64,000 nucleotides of DNA from JACKII01 sp965222315 (GCA_965222315.1 OZ244951.1:1178001-1242000); one strand, 5' to 3'. Positions 1-9,768 are shown, counted from the stretch's first letter. Notes: generated by a model from the sequence alone, not told the origin. Numbers and translations are program-made.

Positions 1-1187
1 GCCCGAAGAGCGAGATCACGGAAGAGCAGTACAAGGAATTCTACCATCATGTCGGCCACGGTTTCGACGATCCCTGGCACACGATCCATTGGCGGGCCGA
101 AGGCACGATCGAATACACTGCCCTGCTGTTTCTGCCGGGTGCAAAGCCGTTCGACCTGTTCCATCCGGAGCGCAAGAACGCGCTGAAGCTCTATGTCCGC
201 AGGGTCTACATCACTGAAGGGGTCGAGGATCTGTTGCCGGGCTGGCTGCGTTTCCTGCGGGGCGTGGTGGATTCCGAAGACCTGCCGCTGAACCTGAGCC
301 GCGAGATGTTGCAGAACAATCCGGTGGTCCGCCAGATCCGAAACGGCCTCACCCGCCGGGTGCTGAACGAACTCACCACCAAGGCCGAGAAGGAGCCGGA
401 AGCCTTCGTGCAATTCTGGGAGAATTTCGGTGCGGTACTGAAGGAAGGCCTTTACGAAGACCAGGCCAACAAGGACGCGCTGCTGAAGATTGCCCGCTTC
501 CGCTCCACCAAGCGCGATGGCTGGATTAGCTTGGCCGAGTACGTAGAGGGCATGGCGGAGAATCAGACTGCCATCTACACCATTGCCGGCGACGATCTGG
601 ACGCGCTGAAGCGTTCGCCGCAACTGGAGGGCTTCCGCGCCAAAGGCGTTGAGGTGCTGCTGCTGACCGACCCGGTCGACGAGTTCTGGAGCGGCATGGT
701 CGGCGAGTTCGACGGCAAGCCGTTCAAGTCGGCAACGCGGGCGGGCGACGACCTAGCCAATATCAAGGCCGCCGATGCGCCGGAGCAGCCTGAGGCGGAG
801 CCCGAGGGTGCGGTGGGCAACGTCATCGCGGCCTTCAAGCTGGCGCTGGGCGACGCGGTGAAGGACGTGCGTGTCTCCGACCGCCTGACTGAGAGCGCTT
901 GCTGCCTGGTGGCGGACGAGAACGATATGGACCTGCACCTGGAGCGCATGATGCGCCACCACGGCCAGAAGGTGGAGCGCGCGCCGCGCATCCTGGAACT
1001 GAACCCGCGGCACTCTCTGGTGAAGCGCCTCGCGGAGAAGCTGGACGGCCCGGACGCGGCGGATAAGGCAGAGGATTATGCCTTCCTGCTGCTGGACCAG
1101 GCCCGCATCGTTGAGGGCGAGCCGCTGCCCGACCCGGTCGCCTTCGCCCGCCGGATGGCCAGCGTGATGGAAGGCAGTGTGGGTTAA
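1..1187 (+). CDS. htpG: Chaperone protein HtpG (Hsp90), C-terminal part, cut by window start
   Basis: The open frame enters at base 3 and gives about 394 residues, roughly the last 60% of a bacterial Hsp90 (usually 620-640 aa). The middle-domain signature is clear: RRVYITEGVEDLLPGWLRF followed by VVDSEDLPLNLSREMLQ. After it come the rest of the middle domain and the C-terminal dimerisation domain, with a typical ending (HLERMMRHHGQ, then LELNPRHSLVKRL). The N-terminal ATPase domain lies outside the window. HtpG is a cytosolic ATP-dependent chaperone. The gene ends only 6 bp from the convergent sugar dehydrogenase gene. A TTG at 234 sits in the middle of a conserved motif and is not a start. 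The only truncation seen is the one made by the window edge. Confidence 0.97.
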   Translation, partial: PKSEITEEQYKEFYHHVGHGFDDPWHTIHWRAEGTIEYTALLFLPGAKPFDLFHPERKNALKLYVRRVYITEGVEDLLPGWLRFLRGVVDSEDLPLNLSREMLQNNPVVRQIRNGLTRRVLNELTTKAEKEPEAFVQFWENFGAVLKEGLYEDQANKDALLKIARFRSTKRDGWISLAEYVEGMAENQTAIYTIAGDDLDALKRSPQLEGFRAKGVEVLLLTDPVDEFWSGMVGEFDGKPFKSATRAGDDLANIKAADAPEQPEAEPEGAVGNVIAAFKLALGDAVKDVRVSDRLTESACCLVADENDMDLHLERMMRHHGQKVERAPRILELNPRHSLVKRLAEKLDGPDAADKAEDYAFLLLDQARIVEGEPLPDPVAFARRMASVMEGSVG

Positions 1188-1193
1188 GATGCG

Positions 1194-2339
1194 CTAGTCC
1201 GCTGGCTCCAGCCGGATCAGGCGGCCATTGCGTTCGTCGGTGAGCAGATAGAGCAGGCCGTCCGGCCCTTGGCGGACGTCGCGGATGCGGCCGAAAGAAC
1301 CGGCGAAGAGGCGTTCTTCGCCGGTTACGCGGTCACCATCGAGCGAGAGCCGCGCCAGCAGTTGGTCCCTCAACGCGCCCACAAAGACGGAGCCGCGCCA
1401 CTTAGGGAAGGCCTGGCCGTCATAGTAGGCCATGCCGGAGGGCGCGATGCTGGGCACCCAATAGTGAATGGGTTCCGCGATGCCGGGGGCTGACGCCTTG
1501 CCAGTGCCGACCGGCGAGCCGCCATAATTGATGCCGTGGCTGACCAGCGGCCAACCGTAATTCGCGCCGGGTTGGACGATATTGACCTCGTCACCGCCGC
1601 GCGGCCCGTGCTCGTGCAGCCAGAGCCTGCCGCTCGGCGGATGCAGGATCATACCCTGGGCGTTTCGATGGCCGTAGGAGTAGATTTCCGGGCGAGTGTC
1701 CGTGCCCCCGACAAAGGGGTTATCAGCGGGAACCGTTCCATCCCGGTTAAGACGGATCACCTTGCCCGCATGGCTCATCAGGTCCTGGGCTGGGTCCTTT
1801 TGGCCGCGCTCGCCGATTGTGAACGCCAGAGAGCCGTCCGGCAGAAAGGCGATACGGCTGCCGAAATGGCGGCCGCCGTCATAGTCCGGTTCGCCGTTCA
1901 ACAGGACATCGAAGTCTTCCAACGTGTCATCGATTAGGCGGGCGCGGGCCAGATTGGTGTTGCCGCCTTTTTCGCCAATCGCTGAATAGGTCAGGTAGAC
2001 GTAGCGGTTCTCCGCAAACGCCGGATCGAGTGCTACATCCAGCAGCCCGCCCTGATTTACGCTATAGACTTCCGGCAGGCCGTCAATTTCGGTGCGCTGT
2101 TCGCCGTCGGCTGAAAGCCTTAGCAGTCTGCCTTCCCGTTCCGTCACCAGGAAACCACCGCCGGGCAGGAAAGTAACGCTCCAGGGGTGACGCAAGCCGC
2201 CTGCAACGGCGACGGCCCGCACCTGGTGAAGGTCGGTGTCGTAGGTGCCCAACTCCTCCGCCGCGCGGGCGGGGAGGCAGCAGAGCAGCAGCGCCAGTAA
2301 CGCCGCCGCTCCGCCAAACAGGCTAGTTTTTGGCCGCAT
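1194..2339 (-). CDS. PQQ-dependent sugar dehydrogenase (soluble GDH / YliI type), exported
   Basis: This 381-aa protein has a Sec signal peptide (MRPKTSLFGG, then a Leu/Ala-rich core ending PARAA), so it is probably periplasmic. It belongs to the six-bladed beta-propeller sugar dehydrogenase family, which oxidises aldoses with PQQ and calcium. Diagnostic motifs are RHPWSVTFLPGGGFLVTER, YGHRNAQG and HEHGPRGGDEVNIV; the family's active-site and PQQ contacts lie in the last two. The start is the ATG at 2339, because it opens directly on the signal peptide; an upstream ATG at 2381 would add 14 hydrophilic residues before it. With the 2339 start the gene overlaps the end of the ThDP-enzyme gene by 17 bases, so the two are probably co-transcribed. 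The sugar used is not predictable, and PQQ biosynthesis genes are not in view. Confidence 0.88.
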   Translation of the reverse strand: MRPKTSLFGGAAALLALLLCCLPARAAEELGTYDTDLHQVRAVAVAGGLRHPWSVTFLPGGGFLVTEREGRLLRLSADGEQRTEIDGLPEVYSVNQGGLLDVALDPAFAENRYVYLTYSAIGEKGGNTNLARARLIDDTLEDFDVLLNGEPDYDGGRHFGSRIAFLPDGSLAFTIGERGQKDPAQDLMSHAGKVIRLNRDGTVPADNPFVGGTDTRPEIYSYGHRNAQGMILHPPSGRLWLHEHGPRGGDEVNIVQPGANYGWPLVSHGINYGGSPVGTGKASAPGIAEPIHYWVPSIAPSGMAYYDGQAFPKWRGSVFVGALRDQLLARLSLDGDRVTGEERLFAGSFGRIRDVRQGPDGLLYLLTDERNGRLIRLEPAD

Positions 2340-3975
2340 AGGGCGGCGGGACGAAGTAGCGGGGGAACTCTCCAATCGCATTCATATCCACCTCAACCAT
2401 GGTCGGGCCATTGATCTTCAACGCTGCCGTAACCGTTTCGCCAAACTTGGCCCCATCCGAGCATTTGAAGTAAGGCATCCCGCACAGTTCAGCCAGTTTG
2501 TCCAAAGGTGGGCCGACCGGGTCGGCGAAGAAATGCCGCTCGCCGTAGAGGGCGTCCTGGATGTCCTTGATAACGCCGTATTGGGCGTCGTTCATGACCA
2601 GGATGCAGCAGTCGATATTCTCCTGCGCGGCGGTCCAGATTTCGCCCAGGTTCAGGAAGAAGCCGCCATCGCCGGTCATGGCGACCGTCTTGCGGCCGGA
2701 GCCGAGCGCCGCGCCCATGCCGAGTTGGAAGCCAGGGCCGATGGCTGCGCCGACCGGGTAGATGTTGGTTTCCGGCGACAGGATCGGGAACAGCCGGTAG
2801 CCCCAGGTGGTATGCGACTTGGTGACGTCCCGCGCGAACAGGGCGTCGTCCGGCATGGCCTCGCGCAGTTGGTCAGCAAAATCGGCATAGGGGCCGAGAG
2901 TCTTCTTGTAGTCCGCGTGGACGTCGGCCTTCAGCTGCTTTACCTCGTCCCGGTATGACTGGGGCAGGTTCAGCTTGCCTTCGAGACGGTCGGCCAGCGC
3001 ATGCAGGGCCGCGCCCGCTTCACCCACGTGGAACAGGCTGGAGGAATATGTCCGGCCGTTCGCCGCCGGGTCGATGTCGATCTGGATGCGGTAGTCCGGC
3101 AGTTCGACCGACAGGTCGCGAGTCTCGTGCGCCCGGACGCGGCTGCCCGCGATCAGCATGCAATCAACAGTCTTGTAGAACGCCTCGACGCGCGGCACCG
3201 CGATGAAGCAGCCGAGCACCATCGGGTCGGTTTCCGGCACGACGCCGCGGCCTAGGCCACTCGTTACCAGCGGAATCCCAAGATCGATGAAGCGCTGTAC
3301 CGCGCTGCGGGAGAATTTTGCGCCATTGCCGGTCCAGAGCAGCGGGCGTTTCGCCTTCAGCAGCTTCTCTGCGATCAGGTCCAGGCTGGCCTCGTCGCCG
3401 GCATCGGGTGCGGGCGGGGTGATCTTCAGGCTGTCGAGCAGTTCCGGGCGTGGAATCTTCGTCCGTTGGATGTCGATCGGAATTTCGATGCTGACCGGGC
3501 CGGTCGGCGGCGTCATTGCGGCACGCGCAGCCTGCATCAGCGTGCCGAGCGCGCCTTCGGCAGAGCGTACGCGGAAGGCGGTCTTGCTGGTCGCCTCCAG
3601 CATGCCGAGTTGGTCGGCCACGTCATGCACCGCGCCCTGGCGCTTGTCCACATTGCCGGTCGCGGTCTGGCCGGTGATGTGCAGCATGGGGGAGCCGGCA
3701 AAGACCGCTTCCACCAGCGGGCCGGTGATGTTGGCTGCACCTGGTCCGGTTGAGGTGATGGCGACGCCCAGACCGCCATTGGCGCGGGCATAGGCGTCGG
3801 CCATATGGCCTGCGCCCATCTCGCCCCGTGTCGGCACGAAGCGGATGGCGTTGCGCCGCCCGATACCGTCCAACATGGGAATGTTATGCACCGAGACGAC
3901 GCCGAAAGCGGTGTCGACGCCGGCTGCTTGCAAGAACTCGGCTACCAGGTCGCCGACCAGAATTTCCTCCGCCAT
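2323..3975 (-). CDS. Thiamine-diphosphate-dependent enzyme, acetolactate synthase-like
   Basis: This protein of about 550 aa has the three-domain ThDP decarboxylase/acetolactate synthase layout. The N-terminal PYR domain carries the catalytic Glu in TRGEMGAGHMADAYAR. A central domain with SIEIPIDIQ and TGNGAKFSR follows. The C-terminal PP domain carries the ThDP/Mg motif, GDGGFFLNLGEIW through to ND. The start at 3975 is favoured by an AAGGA eight bases upstream, and the family homology begins there; longer in-frame starts (to 4182) run into the divergent deacetylase gene. The substrate cannot be told: there is no regulatory subunit gene, so a catabolic 2-oxo-acid decarboxylase or lyase is more likely than the valine-pathway enzyme. 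It is followed by an overlapping sugar dehydrogenase gene. Confidence 0.85.
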   Translation of the reverse strand: MAEEILVGDLVAEFLQAAGVDTAFGVVSVHNIPMLDGIGRRNAIRFVPTRGEMGAGHMADAYARANGGLGVAITSTGPGAANITGPLVEAVFAGSPMLHITGQTATGNVDKRQGAVHDVADQLGMLEATSKTAFRVRSAEGALGTLMQAARAAMTPPTGPVSIEIPIDIQRTKIPRPELLDSLKITPPAPDAGDEASLDLIAEKLLKAKRPLLWTGNGAKFSRSAVQRFIDLGIPLVTSGLGRGVVPETDPMVLGCFIAVPRVEAFYKTVDCMLIAGSRVRAHETRDLSVELPDYRIQIDIDPAANGRTYSSSLFHVGEAGAALHALADRLEGKLNLPQSYRDEVKQLKADVHADYKKTLGPYADFADQLREAMPDDALFARDVTKSHTTWGYRLFPILSPETNIYPVGAAIGPGFQLGMGAALGSGRKTVAMTGDGGFFLNLGEIWTAAQENIDCCILVMNDAQYGVIKDIQDALYGERHFFADPVGPPLDKLAELCGMPYFKCSDGAKFGETVTAALKINGPTMVEVDMNAIGEFPRYFVPPPYAAKN

Positions 3976-4057
3976 AGGGCGCATCCTTACTTGTGATTGG
4001 TTAAGCTGGCGGGGATGATAGGGGCAGCTTTTCCATTCGCCAAGGATGCCGACCGCC

Positions 4058-4888
4058 ATGTCGACCCACCTCGTCAATGTTTCCTTCGACTTCGACGCCA
4101 TATCCGGCTGGATCGCGCGTGGGATGAAGACACCGACGCCAGTCAGCCGCGGCGAATTCGGGGCCGTGGCCGTGCCGCGCATCCTTTCCTTGCTGGAGCG
4201 CTACGGCATCAAATCCACGTTCTTCGTGCCGGGCATGACTATCGAAACCTACCCGCGGGAGGTGGAGATGATCCTGGAAGGGGGGCACGAGGTCGGCCAT
4301 CACGGCTGGACCCACGTGCCGCCCGCCAATCTAAAGGAAGGCGAGGAGGAGGCGCATCTGGTGCGCGCCAATGACTTGATCCAGAAGGTGACTGGCCAGA
4401 AAGCCCGCGGTTACCGGTCCCCCGCCTGGGACCTGTCGGACGAGACGGTTCCCCTGCTGCTGAAGCATGGCTTCCTCTATGACAGCAGCATGATGGGCCA
4501 TGACTGGATGCCCTATTACGCGCGGACTGGCGATCAGGTCCACGATGAGGAAAAAACCGTCTTTGGGCCGGTGTCCACCTTGGTCGAAATGCCGATTTCC
4601 TGGAGCCTCGATGACTTCCCGCACTTCGAATATATCCGCATGCCCAACATGTTGTTTCCCGGCTTGCAGAACGCAAACAACGTGCTGGAGAATTGGTGCG
4701 ATGAGTTCACCTATATGGTCCGCAACACGGATTGGGGCCTGCTGAACTACACCATGCATCCGTTCGTGATCGGACGCGGCCACCGCATGCTGATGCTGGA
4801 GCGCTTCATTCAGAACCTGATGGAGCAGGGCGCGGCGTTTGTAACGCTGGAGGAAGGGGCTAGGCGCTGGCTCGAAACCGTCCGATAA
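4058..4888 (+). CDS. Polysaccharide deacetylase-family protein (NodB fold, PgdA/PuuE-like)
   Basis: This protein of about 276 aa has all the carbohydrate esterase 4 landmarks: SFDFDA (first Asp motif), HEVGHHGWTH (metal-binding HxxxH-type motif), RSPAWDLS (active-site groove) and a C-terminal MHPFVIGRGHR. The absence of a signal peptide and the SFDFDAISGW opening match the cytosolic HpPgdA/PuuE branch. That branch includes allantoinase-like enzymes and peptidoglycan deacetylases, so the substrate is open. The start at 4058 is preferred over the ATG at 4046 because the AAGG just upstream is too close to the earlier codon. It is divergent from the ThDP enzyme, with an 82-bp shared promoter region, and stands 86 bp before amn. 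Confidence 0.88.
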   Translation: MSTHLVNVSFDFDAISGWIARGMKTPTPVSRGEFGAVAVPRILSLLERYGIKSTFFVPGMTIETYPREVEMILEGGHEVGHHGWTHVPPANLKEGEEEAHLVRANDLIQKVTGQKARGYRSPAWDLSDETVPLLLKHGFLYDSSMMGHDWMPYYARTGDQVHDEEKTVFGPVSTLVEMPISWSLDDFPHFEYIRMPNMLFPGLQNANNVLENWCDEFTYMVRNTDWGLLNYTMHPFVIGRGHRMLMLERFIQNLMEQGAAFVTLEEGARRWLETVR

Positions 4889-4974
4889 GGCGCGTGAGAT
4901 CGGCGGCCGGCGGTGTTAGGATCGTCAGCGTACCCGTATCGGACCCGCACTGGCTTTGAGGGAAGGGCTTGGGG

Positions 4975-6429
4975 ATGACGTTTGTTGCCTGTGAGAGCCC
5001 TGAAGCAGTCGTGAGCCAGTTGGAGACGCTTTACACCGCGGCTGCTGAGGCGCTGCGCGGCGCGCTCCGCGCCTACCTGACAGATGGTACGCTGCCTGAC
5101 CCGGCGTCGCGGGCGGCCGGTGCGTTTTGCTACCCAGCGGTACGCTTGACCTACCGGCAGGAGCAGGTGGCGCCGCGGCTCGACCGGGCCTATGCCCGCC
5201 TGTCTGCATCCGGCTCCTACAGCGTGACGATCACCCGGCCCGACCTGTTCCGGACCTACCTGCTGGAGCAGCTCGAACCGCTGATGCGGGACTATCAACC
5301 GCTTGTCGAAGTCGGTGTCTCGGACGAGGAAATCCCCTATCCCTATGTGATCAGTGCGCTCGATGGCGGGCCACCGGCAGACGAGGCGTCGGCGGAATTG
5401 GCCCGCCTGTTTCCGACGACGCAACTCGCTCACCTTGGCGATGAGATAGCCGATGGCACCTGGAGCGGGTATTTCGCCGATACGCGGCCGCTTGCGCTCT
5501 TCGACGCCCGCCGCACCGATTTCTCGCTGCATCGCCTGCAGCACTATACCGGCACCCCTGCCGACCATGTGCAGCGCTTCATCCTGTTCACCAACTACCA
5601 GCGCTACGTCGATGAGTTCGTCGCCTGGGGAATCGAGCAACTGAACGCGGGACGTTACGACAGCATTTCATGCCCCGGCGGCCTGGTGATCGAACCGGGC
5701 AGTGGCGACAGTGCCGCGGCGGCGGCTGCGAGCGGGCAGGGCCGGTTTCAGATGCCGGCCTATCACCTGAGGGCACCGAACGGCGGCGGCGTATCGCTGG
5801 TCAATATAGGGGTTGGCCCCTCCAACGCGAAGACCATCACCGACCATCTGGCGGTGCTGCGTCCGGAGGCCTGGCTGATGATCGGCCATTGCGGCGGTCT
5901 GCGCGGCAGTCAGATCATCGGCGACTACGTGCTGGCCCATGCCTATCTGCGCGACGACCATGTGTTGGACGATGTCCTGCCGCCCGAAATTCCAATCCCG
6001 GCCATTGCGGAGGTGCAACTGGCCCTGGAGGCTGCCGCGCGGCACGTGACGGGCGAAAACGACACCACATTGAAGCGCCGCCTGCGCACCGGCACCGTGG
6101 TGACGACCGACGACCGGAATTGGGAACTGCGCTACACCCATTCCGCCTTGCGGTTCAACCAGTCGCGGGCGGTGGCGATCGACATGGAAAGCGCTACCAT
6201 CGCGGCCCAGGGGTACCGCTTCCGCGTGCCCTACGGCACGTTGCTGTGCGTGTCCGACAAGCCTCTGCACGGCGAGATCAAGCTGCCGGGTCCCGCCAGT
6301 TCCTTCTATGCCCGCGCGGTGTCCGAACACATCCGCATCGGCTTTGCTGCCATTGATCTGTTGCAGAAGACAGGCGTCCGCCTGCATTCCCGCAAGCTGC
6401 GCTCGTTCGACGAACCGCCATTCCGGTAG
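4975..6429 (+). CDS. amn: AMP nucleosidase
   Basis: This 484-aa protein matches the length of Escherichia coli Amn and its two-domain layout. The N-terminal family-specific regulatory domain contains FCYPAVRLTY and TRPDLFRTYLLEQL. The C-terminal nucleoside-phosphorylase fold contains NIGVGPSNAKTITDHLAVLRP, MIGHCGGLRGSQ and the purine-site motif AIDMESATIAAQGYRFRVPY. The enzyme hydrolyses AMP to adenine and ribose 5-phosphate in the cytosol and so adjusts the AMP pool. The ATG at 4975 follows GGAAGGG at good spacing; a TTG two codons earlier is less likely. It lies alone on the plus strand between a deacetylase gene and a monooxygenase gene, with no operon partner evident. Confidence 0.96.
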   Translation: MTFVACESPEAVVSQLETLYTAAAEALRGALRAYLTDGTLPDPASRAAGAFCYPAVRLTYRQEQVAPRLDRAYARLSASGSYSVTITRPDLFRTYLLEQLEPLMRDYQPLVEVGVSDEEIPYPYVISALDGGPPADEASAELARLFPTTQLAHLGDEIADGTWSGYFADTRPLALFDARRTDFSLHRLQHYTGTPADHVQRFILFTNYQRYVDEFVAWGIEQLNAGRYDSISCPGGLVIEPGSGDSAAAAAASGQGRFQMPAYHLRAPNGGGVSLVNIGVGPSNAKTITDHLAVLRPEAWLMIGHCGGLRGSQIIGDYVLAHAYLRDDHVLDDVLPPEIPIPAIAEVQLALEAAARHVTGENDTTLKRRLRTGTVVTTDDRNWELRYTHSALRFNQSRAVAIDMESATIAAQGYRFRVPYGTLLCVSDKPLHGEIKLPGPASSFYARAVSEHIRIGFAAIDLLQKTGVRLHSRKLRSFDEPPFR

Positions 6430-6516
6430 CGGGAGTGGTCATTCGTCCGGTTCAGAGTCTATACTAAAGCCCAATACCGCCCACCCTGGGCACCAAAAGT
6501 ATTCGGGAACCACATC

Positions 6517-8154
6517 ATGTCCGCTTCCGCCACTAAGCCTTCCAGCGTCGATGCCGTGATCGTCGGGGCTGGTTTCGCCGGCCTTTACCTTCTGCACCGC
6601 TTCCGCAAGGCCGGCTTTTCCGTCCGGTGTTTCGAGCGCGGCGACGGGGTCGGCGGTACCTGGTACTGGAACCGCTACCCGGGCGCTCGCTGCGATGTGG
6701 AGAGCATGCAGTACTCCTATGGCTTCGACGAGGACTTGCAGCAGGAATGGGAATGGCCGGAGAAGTTTTCGGCCCAGGGCGATATCCTGCGCTATGCCAA
6801 CCACGTCGCCGACCGCTTCGACCTGCGCCGGGATATCACCTTAGAAACCGAGGTGCGCGCCGCTCATTACGACGAGGCCGCCCGCCGCTGGCATATCGAA
6901 ACCGACGCCGGCGAACAGGTGACGGCCCAGCATTTCATCATGGCCGGTGGCTGCATCTCCACCGCGCAGATTCCGAAGATCGACGGCCTGGATGATTACC
7001 GGGGCGAGACCTACCACACCGGCAACTGGCCGCACGAGCCGGTCAACTTCGAGGGCAAGCGGGTCGCGGTGATTGGCACCGGCTCCTCCGGGATCCAGGC
7101 GATTCCGGTCATTGCCGAGGAAGCGGCGCACCTGACCGTGTTCCAGCGTCAGGCCAACTTCTCCATCCCCGCGCGCAACATGCCGATGACCGACGACTAC
7201 GCGCGCTTCTGGAAAGAAGACTATCCGGAGAAGCGGGCTGAGATGCGCTACATGCCGAATGGCGTGCTGCGGGAGGTCAACGACAAGTCGGCGCTGGAGG
7301 TCAGTGAAGAAGAACGTCAGGCGACCTACGAAGCGCGCTGGAAGGCTGGTACCGGCGCATTCCTGGGCGCATTCAACGACATCCTGACGAACAAGGAAGC
7401 CAACGACACGATGGCGGAGTTCGTGCGGGGCAAGATCCGCGCAACGGTGAAAGACCCGGTGACGGCGGAAATTCTCTGCCCGCACACGCACCCCATCGGC
7501 ACGAAGCGCATCTGCATCGACAATGGCTACTACCAGACCTTCAACCGGGACAATGTCGCGCTGGTCGATATCAGCGGGACGCCGATTTCGCGGCTGACGG
7601 AGAAAGGGCTGATCGTCGGCGACCGGTCGTTTGAGTTTGACGCCATCGTCTTCGCCACCGGCTTCGACGCCATGACCGGGACGTTGTTCAACGTGGACAT
7701 TCGCGGGCGGGATGGCCTGGCGCTCAAGCAGAAATGGGAGGCAGGGCCGCGCACTTACCTCGGCCTGATGTCCGAGAGCTTCCCCAATATGTTCATGGTC
7801 ACCGGGCCGGGCAGCCCGTCGGTGAAGGGCAACATGATCAATTCCATCGAGCAACATGTGGATCTTGTGGTCGACACCATGCTTCACATGCGGGCACAGG
7901 GATTGGAAATTATCGAGCCGGAACGCGATGCCGAGGACGAGTGGGTCGATCACGTTCAGGTGGTGGCACACAAGACGCTCTTTCCGCAGGCGAACTCCTG
8001 GTACATGGGCGCGAACATTCCCGGTAAGCCGCGTCTTTTCATGCCCTATATCGCGGGTGTCGGCTCCTATCGCCAGACCTGCGAGCAAGTGGTGGCCGAA
8101 GGCTACAAAGGCTTCCGCTTCGAGCCGGCAGCGCAAGCAGTCGCCGCAGAATAG
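6517..8154 (+). CDS. Flavin-containing (Baeyer-Villiger type) monooxygenase
   Basis: This 545-aa class B flavoprotein monooxygenase has two Rossmann motifs: GAGFAG (residues 17-22, FAD) and GTGSSG (187-192, NADPH). Between them sits the Baeyer-Villiger fingerprint in the variant form YRGETYHTGNWP (161-172). It is F-to-Y at the first position, but His167 and Trp171-Pro172 are kept. GGTWYWNRYPGARCD near residue 46 is typical of cyclohexanone and phenylacetone monooxygenases. Such enzymes insert one oxygen from O2 beside a ketone, giving esters or lactones. A strong hairpin follows the stop codon, so transcription probably ends there. No hydrolase or alcohol dehydrogenase partner is adjacent, so the natural ketone is unknown. 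Confidence 0.92.
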   Translation: MSASATKPSSVDAVIVGAGFAGLYLLHRFRKAGFSVRCFERGDGVGGTWYWNRYPGARCDVESMQYSYGFDEDLQQEWEWPEKFSAQGDILRYANHVADRFDLRRDITLETEVRAAHYDEAARRWHIETDAGEQVTAQHFIMAGGCISTAQIPKIDGLDDYRGETYHTGNWPHEPVNFEGKRVAVIGTGSSGIQAIPVIAEEAAHLTVFQRQANFSIPARNMPMTDDYARFWKEDYPEKRAEMRYMPNGVLREVNDKSALEVSEEERQATYEARWKAGTGAFLGAFNDILTNKEANDTMAEFVRGKIRATVKDPVTAEILCPHTHPIGTKRICIDNGYYQTFNRDNVALVDISGTPISRLTEKGLIVGDRSFEFDAIVFATGFDAMTGTLFNVDIRGRDGLALKQKWEAGPRTYLGLMSESFPNMFMVTGPGSPSVKGNMINSIEQHVDLVVDTMLHMRAQGLEIIEPERDAEDEWVDHVQVVAHKTLFPQANSWYMGANIPGKPRLFMPYIAGVGSYRQTCEQVVAEGYKGFRFEPAAQAVAAE

Positions 8155-8155
8155 G

Positions 8156-8210
8156 ACCCGTCGGTGCGGGGCAAAGCCCATCGGCTCTGCCCCGCACGTA
8201 GGCTACGGGT
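8156..8210. terminator. Nested hairpin between convergent genes, probable bidirectional terminator
   Basis: A perfect 10-bp inverted repeat (GTGCGGGGCA at 8164-8173, TGCCCCGCAC at 8188-8197) lies inside an outer 6-bp pair (ACCCGT 8156-8161, ACGGGT 8205-8210). It fills the 55-bp gap between the monooxygenase and symporter genes, which converge here. There is no T-tract, so termination may be weak or Rho-assisted. Confidence 0.6.
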
Positions 8211-9757
8211 TAGTGATTGACCTTCTTGATGATGCCGGATGAAAGCCGCTCGCTGTAGGATGCGAGTTCCGCCTTGACCACGGACATCAGGAAGTAAAGG
8301 CCGGTGATATTCACCACCGCCATGGCGAAGATCGCGGCATCGGAGAAGTCGATCACCGGTCCGAGGCTCGCCGCCGCTCCGATCACGACGAACGCGCAGA
8401 ACAGCAGCTTGAAGATCAACTCTGCCGTATTGCTTTCGCCGAACAGATAAGTCCACGCCTTCAGCCCGTAGTACGACCAGGAAATCATGGTCGAGAAGGC
8501 GAACAGGACCACCGCAATCGCCAGGATGTACGGGAACCAGCTAAACGCAGAGGCGAAAGCCGCCGATGTCAGGGCGACGCCGCTGTTGCCGTCTATCGTG
8601 GCAATACTGGACCCATTGAGCACATAGAGGCCGGTGTCGGGGTCCATGATAAGCTGGCCGGTGATCGTGATTACCAGCGCCGTCATGGTGCAGATCACCA
8701 CCGTGTCGATAAACGGCTCCAGCAGGGAGACGACGCCTTCGGTGATCGGCTCCTTTGTCCGCACGGCCGCGTGGGCAATTGCGGCCGAACCCACGCCGGC
8801 TTCGTTGGAGAACGCAGCCCGTTTGAAGCCTTGGATCAACGCGCCGACAAAGCCGCCTGCGATACCGAGACCGGTAAAGGCGCCTTCGAAGATCTGGCCG
8901 AACGCCCAGCCGATCTTGTCATAGTTCATCAGGATGATGATCAGCGCTGCGCCGACATAGAGGATGCCCATAAACGGTACGACCTTTTCCGTCACCCTCG
9001 CGATCGACTTGATGCCTCCAACGATCACCGCAAACACGACCGCCGCGAACACCAGCCCGGTTATCCACCCTGGAAAGTCGCCGGTGATGCCGGAAATCTG
9101 CGCATGGGCCTGGTTGGCCTGGAACATGTTGCCGCCGCCAAAGGCGCCGAGGATGCAGAAGATCGCGAACAGGACCGCAAGGACCTTGCCACCGGGAAGG
9201 CCGCGTTCCTTGAACCCTTTCGAGATGTAATACATCGGCCCGCCGGAGACGGTGCCGTCCGGGTACTCGTTCCGGTATTTCACCCCGAGGGTACATTCGG
9301 TGAATTTCGAAGCCATGCCCATCAGGCCGGCCAGGATCATCCAGAATGTCGCGCCGGGACCGCCGATCCCAACGGCAACCGCAACGCCGGCAATGTTGCC
9401 AAGGCCGACGGTGCCGGAGAGGGCGGTGGCGAGCGCCTGGAAGTGGCTGACCTCACCGGCATCTTTCGGATCGGAATAGTCACCCTTTACCAGGGCGATG
9501 GCATGACCGAAGAACCGAACCTGCACGAGGCCAAAATAGACGGTGAAAACCGTAGCGGCGATCACCAGCCAAAGCACGATCCAGGGGAAGGAGGTTCCGG
9601 GAATTGGCGCAAATACAAAGCTGACGAAGGGGCCGGTAATCTCGGCAAACACCGCGTTGACCTGTTGGTCCAGCGACATCGCTTCCTGCGCGCGCACCGG
9701 CGTGCAGATCAGGACAGACGCCAAGATACCCAAGACTGAGTTCAAAAATATCCGCAT
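8210..9757 (-). CDS. Alanine/glycine:cation symporter family protein (AGCS)
   Basis: This 515-aa polytopic inner-membrane protein belongs to the sodium:alanine/glycine symporters. The family signature is present as SGTVGLGNIAGVAVAVGIG and GGPGATFWMILAGLMGMASK, followed by YRNEYPDGTVSGGPMYYI. Further conserved segments are AAFSNEAGVGSAAIAHAA and TMISWSYYGLKAW. The N-terminus carries an unusual cleavable-looking stretch (ILASVLICTPVRAQEA) ahead of the first transporter helix, also seen in some other members of the family. The likely substrate is alanine or glycine taken up with Na+. The start lies 11 bases downstream of the Usp gene stop, so the two form a probable two-gene operon. Confidence 0.93.
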   Translation of the reverse strand: MRIFLNSVLGILASVLICTPVRAQEAMSLDQQVNAVFAEITGPFVSFVFAPIPGTSFPWIVLWLVIAATVFTVYFGLVQVRFFGHAIALVKGDYSDPKDAGEVSHFQALATALSGTVGLGNIAGVAVAVGIGGPGATFWMILAGLMGMASKFTECTLGVKYRNEYPDGTVSGGPMYYISKGFKERGLPGGKVLAVLFAIFCILGAFGGGNMFQANQAHAQISGITGDFPGWITGLVFAAVVFAVIVGGIKSIARVTEKVVPFMGILYVGAALIIILMNYDKIGWAFGQIFEGAFTGLGIAGGFVGALIQGFKRAAFSNEAGVGSAAIAHAAVRTKEPITEGVVSLLEPFIDTVVICTMTALVITITGQLIMDPDTGLYVLNGSSIATIDGNSGVALTSAAFASAFSWFPYILAIAVVLFAFSTMISWSYYGLKAWTYLFGESNTAELIFKLLFCAFVVIGAAASLGPVIDFSDAAIFAMAVVNITGLYFLMSVVKAELASYSERLSSGIIKKVNH

Positions 9758-9768
9758 TGCACCTAACC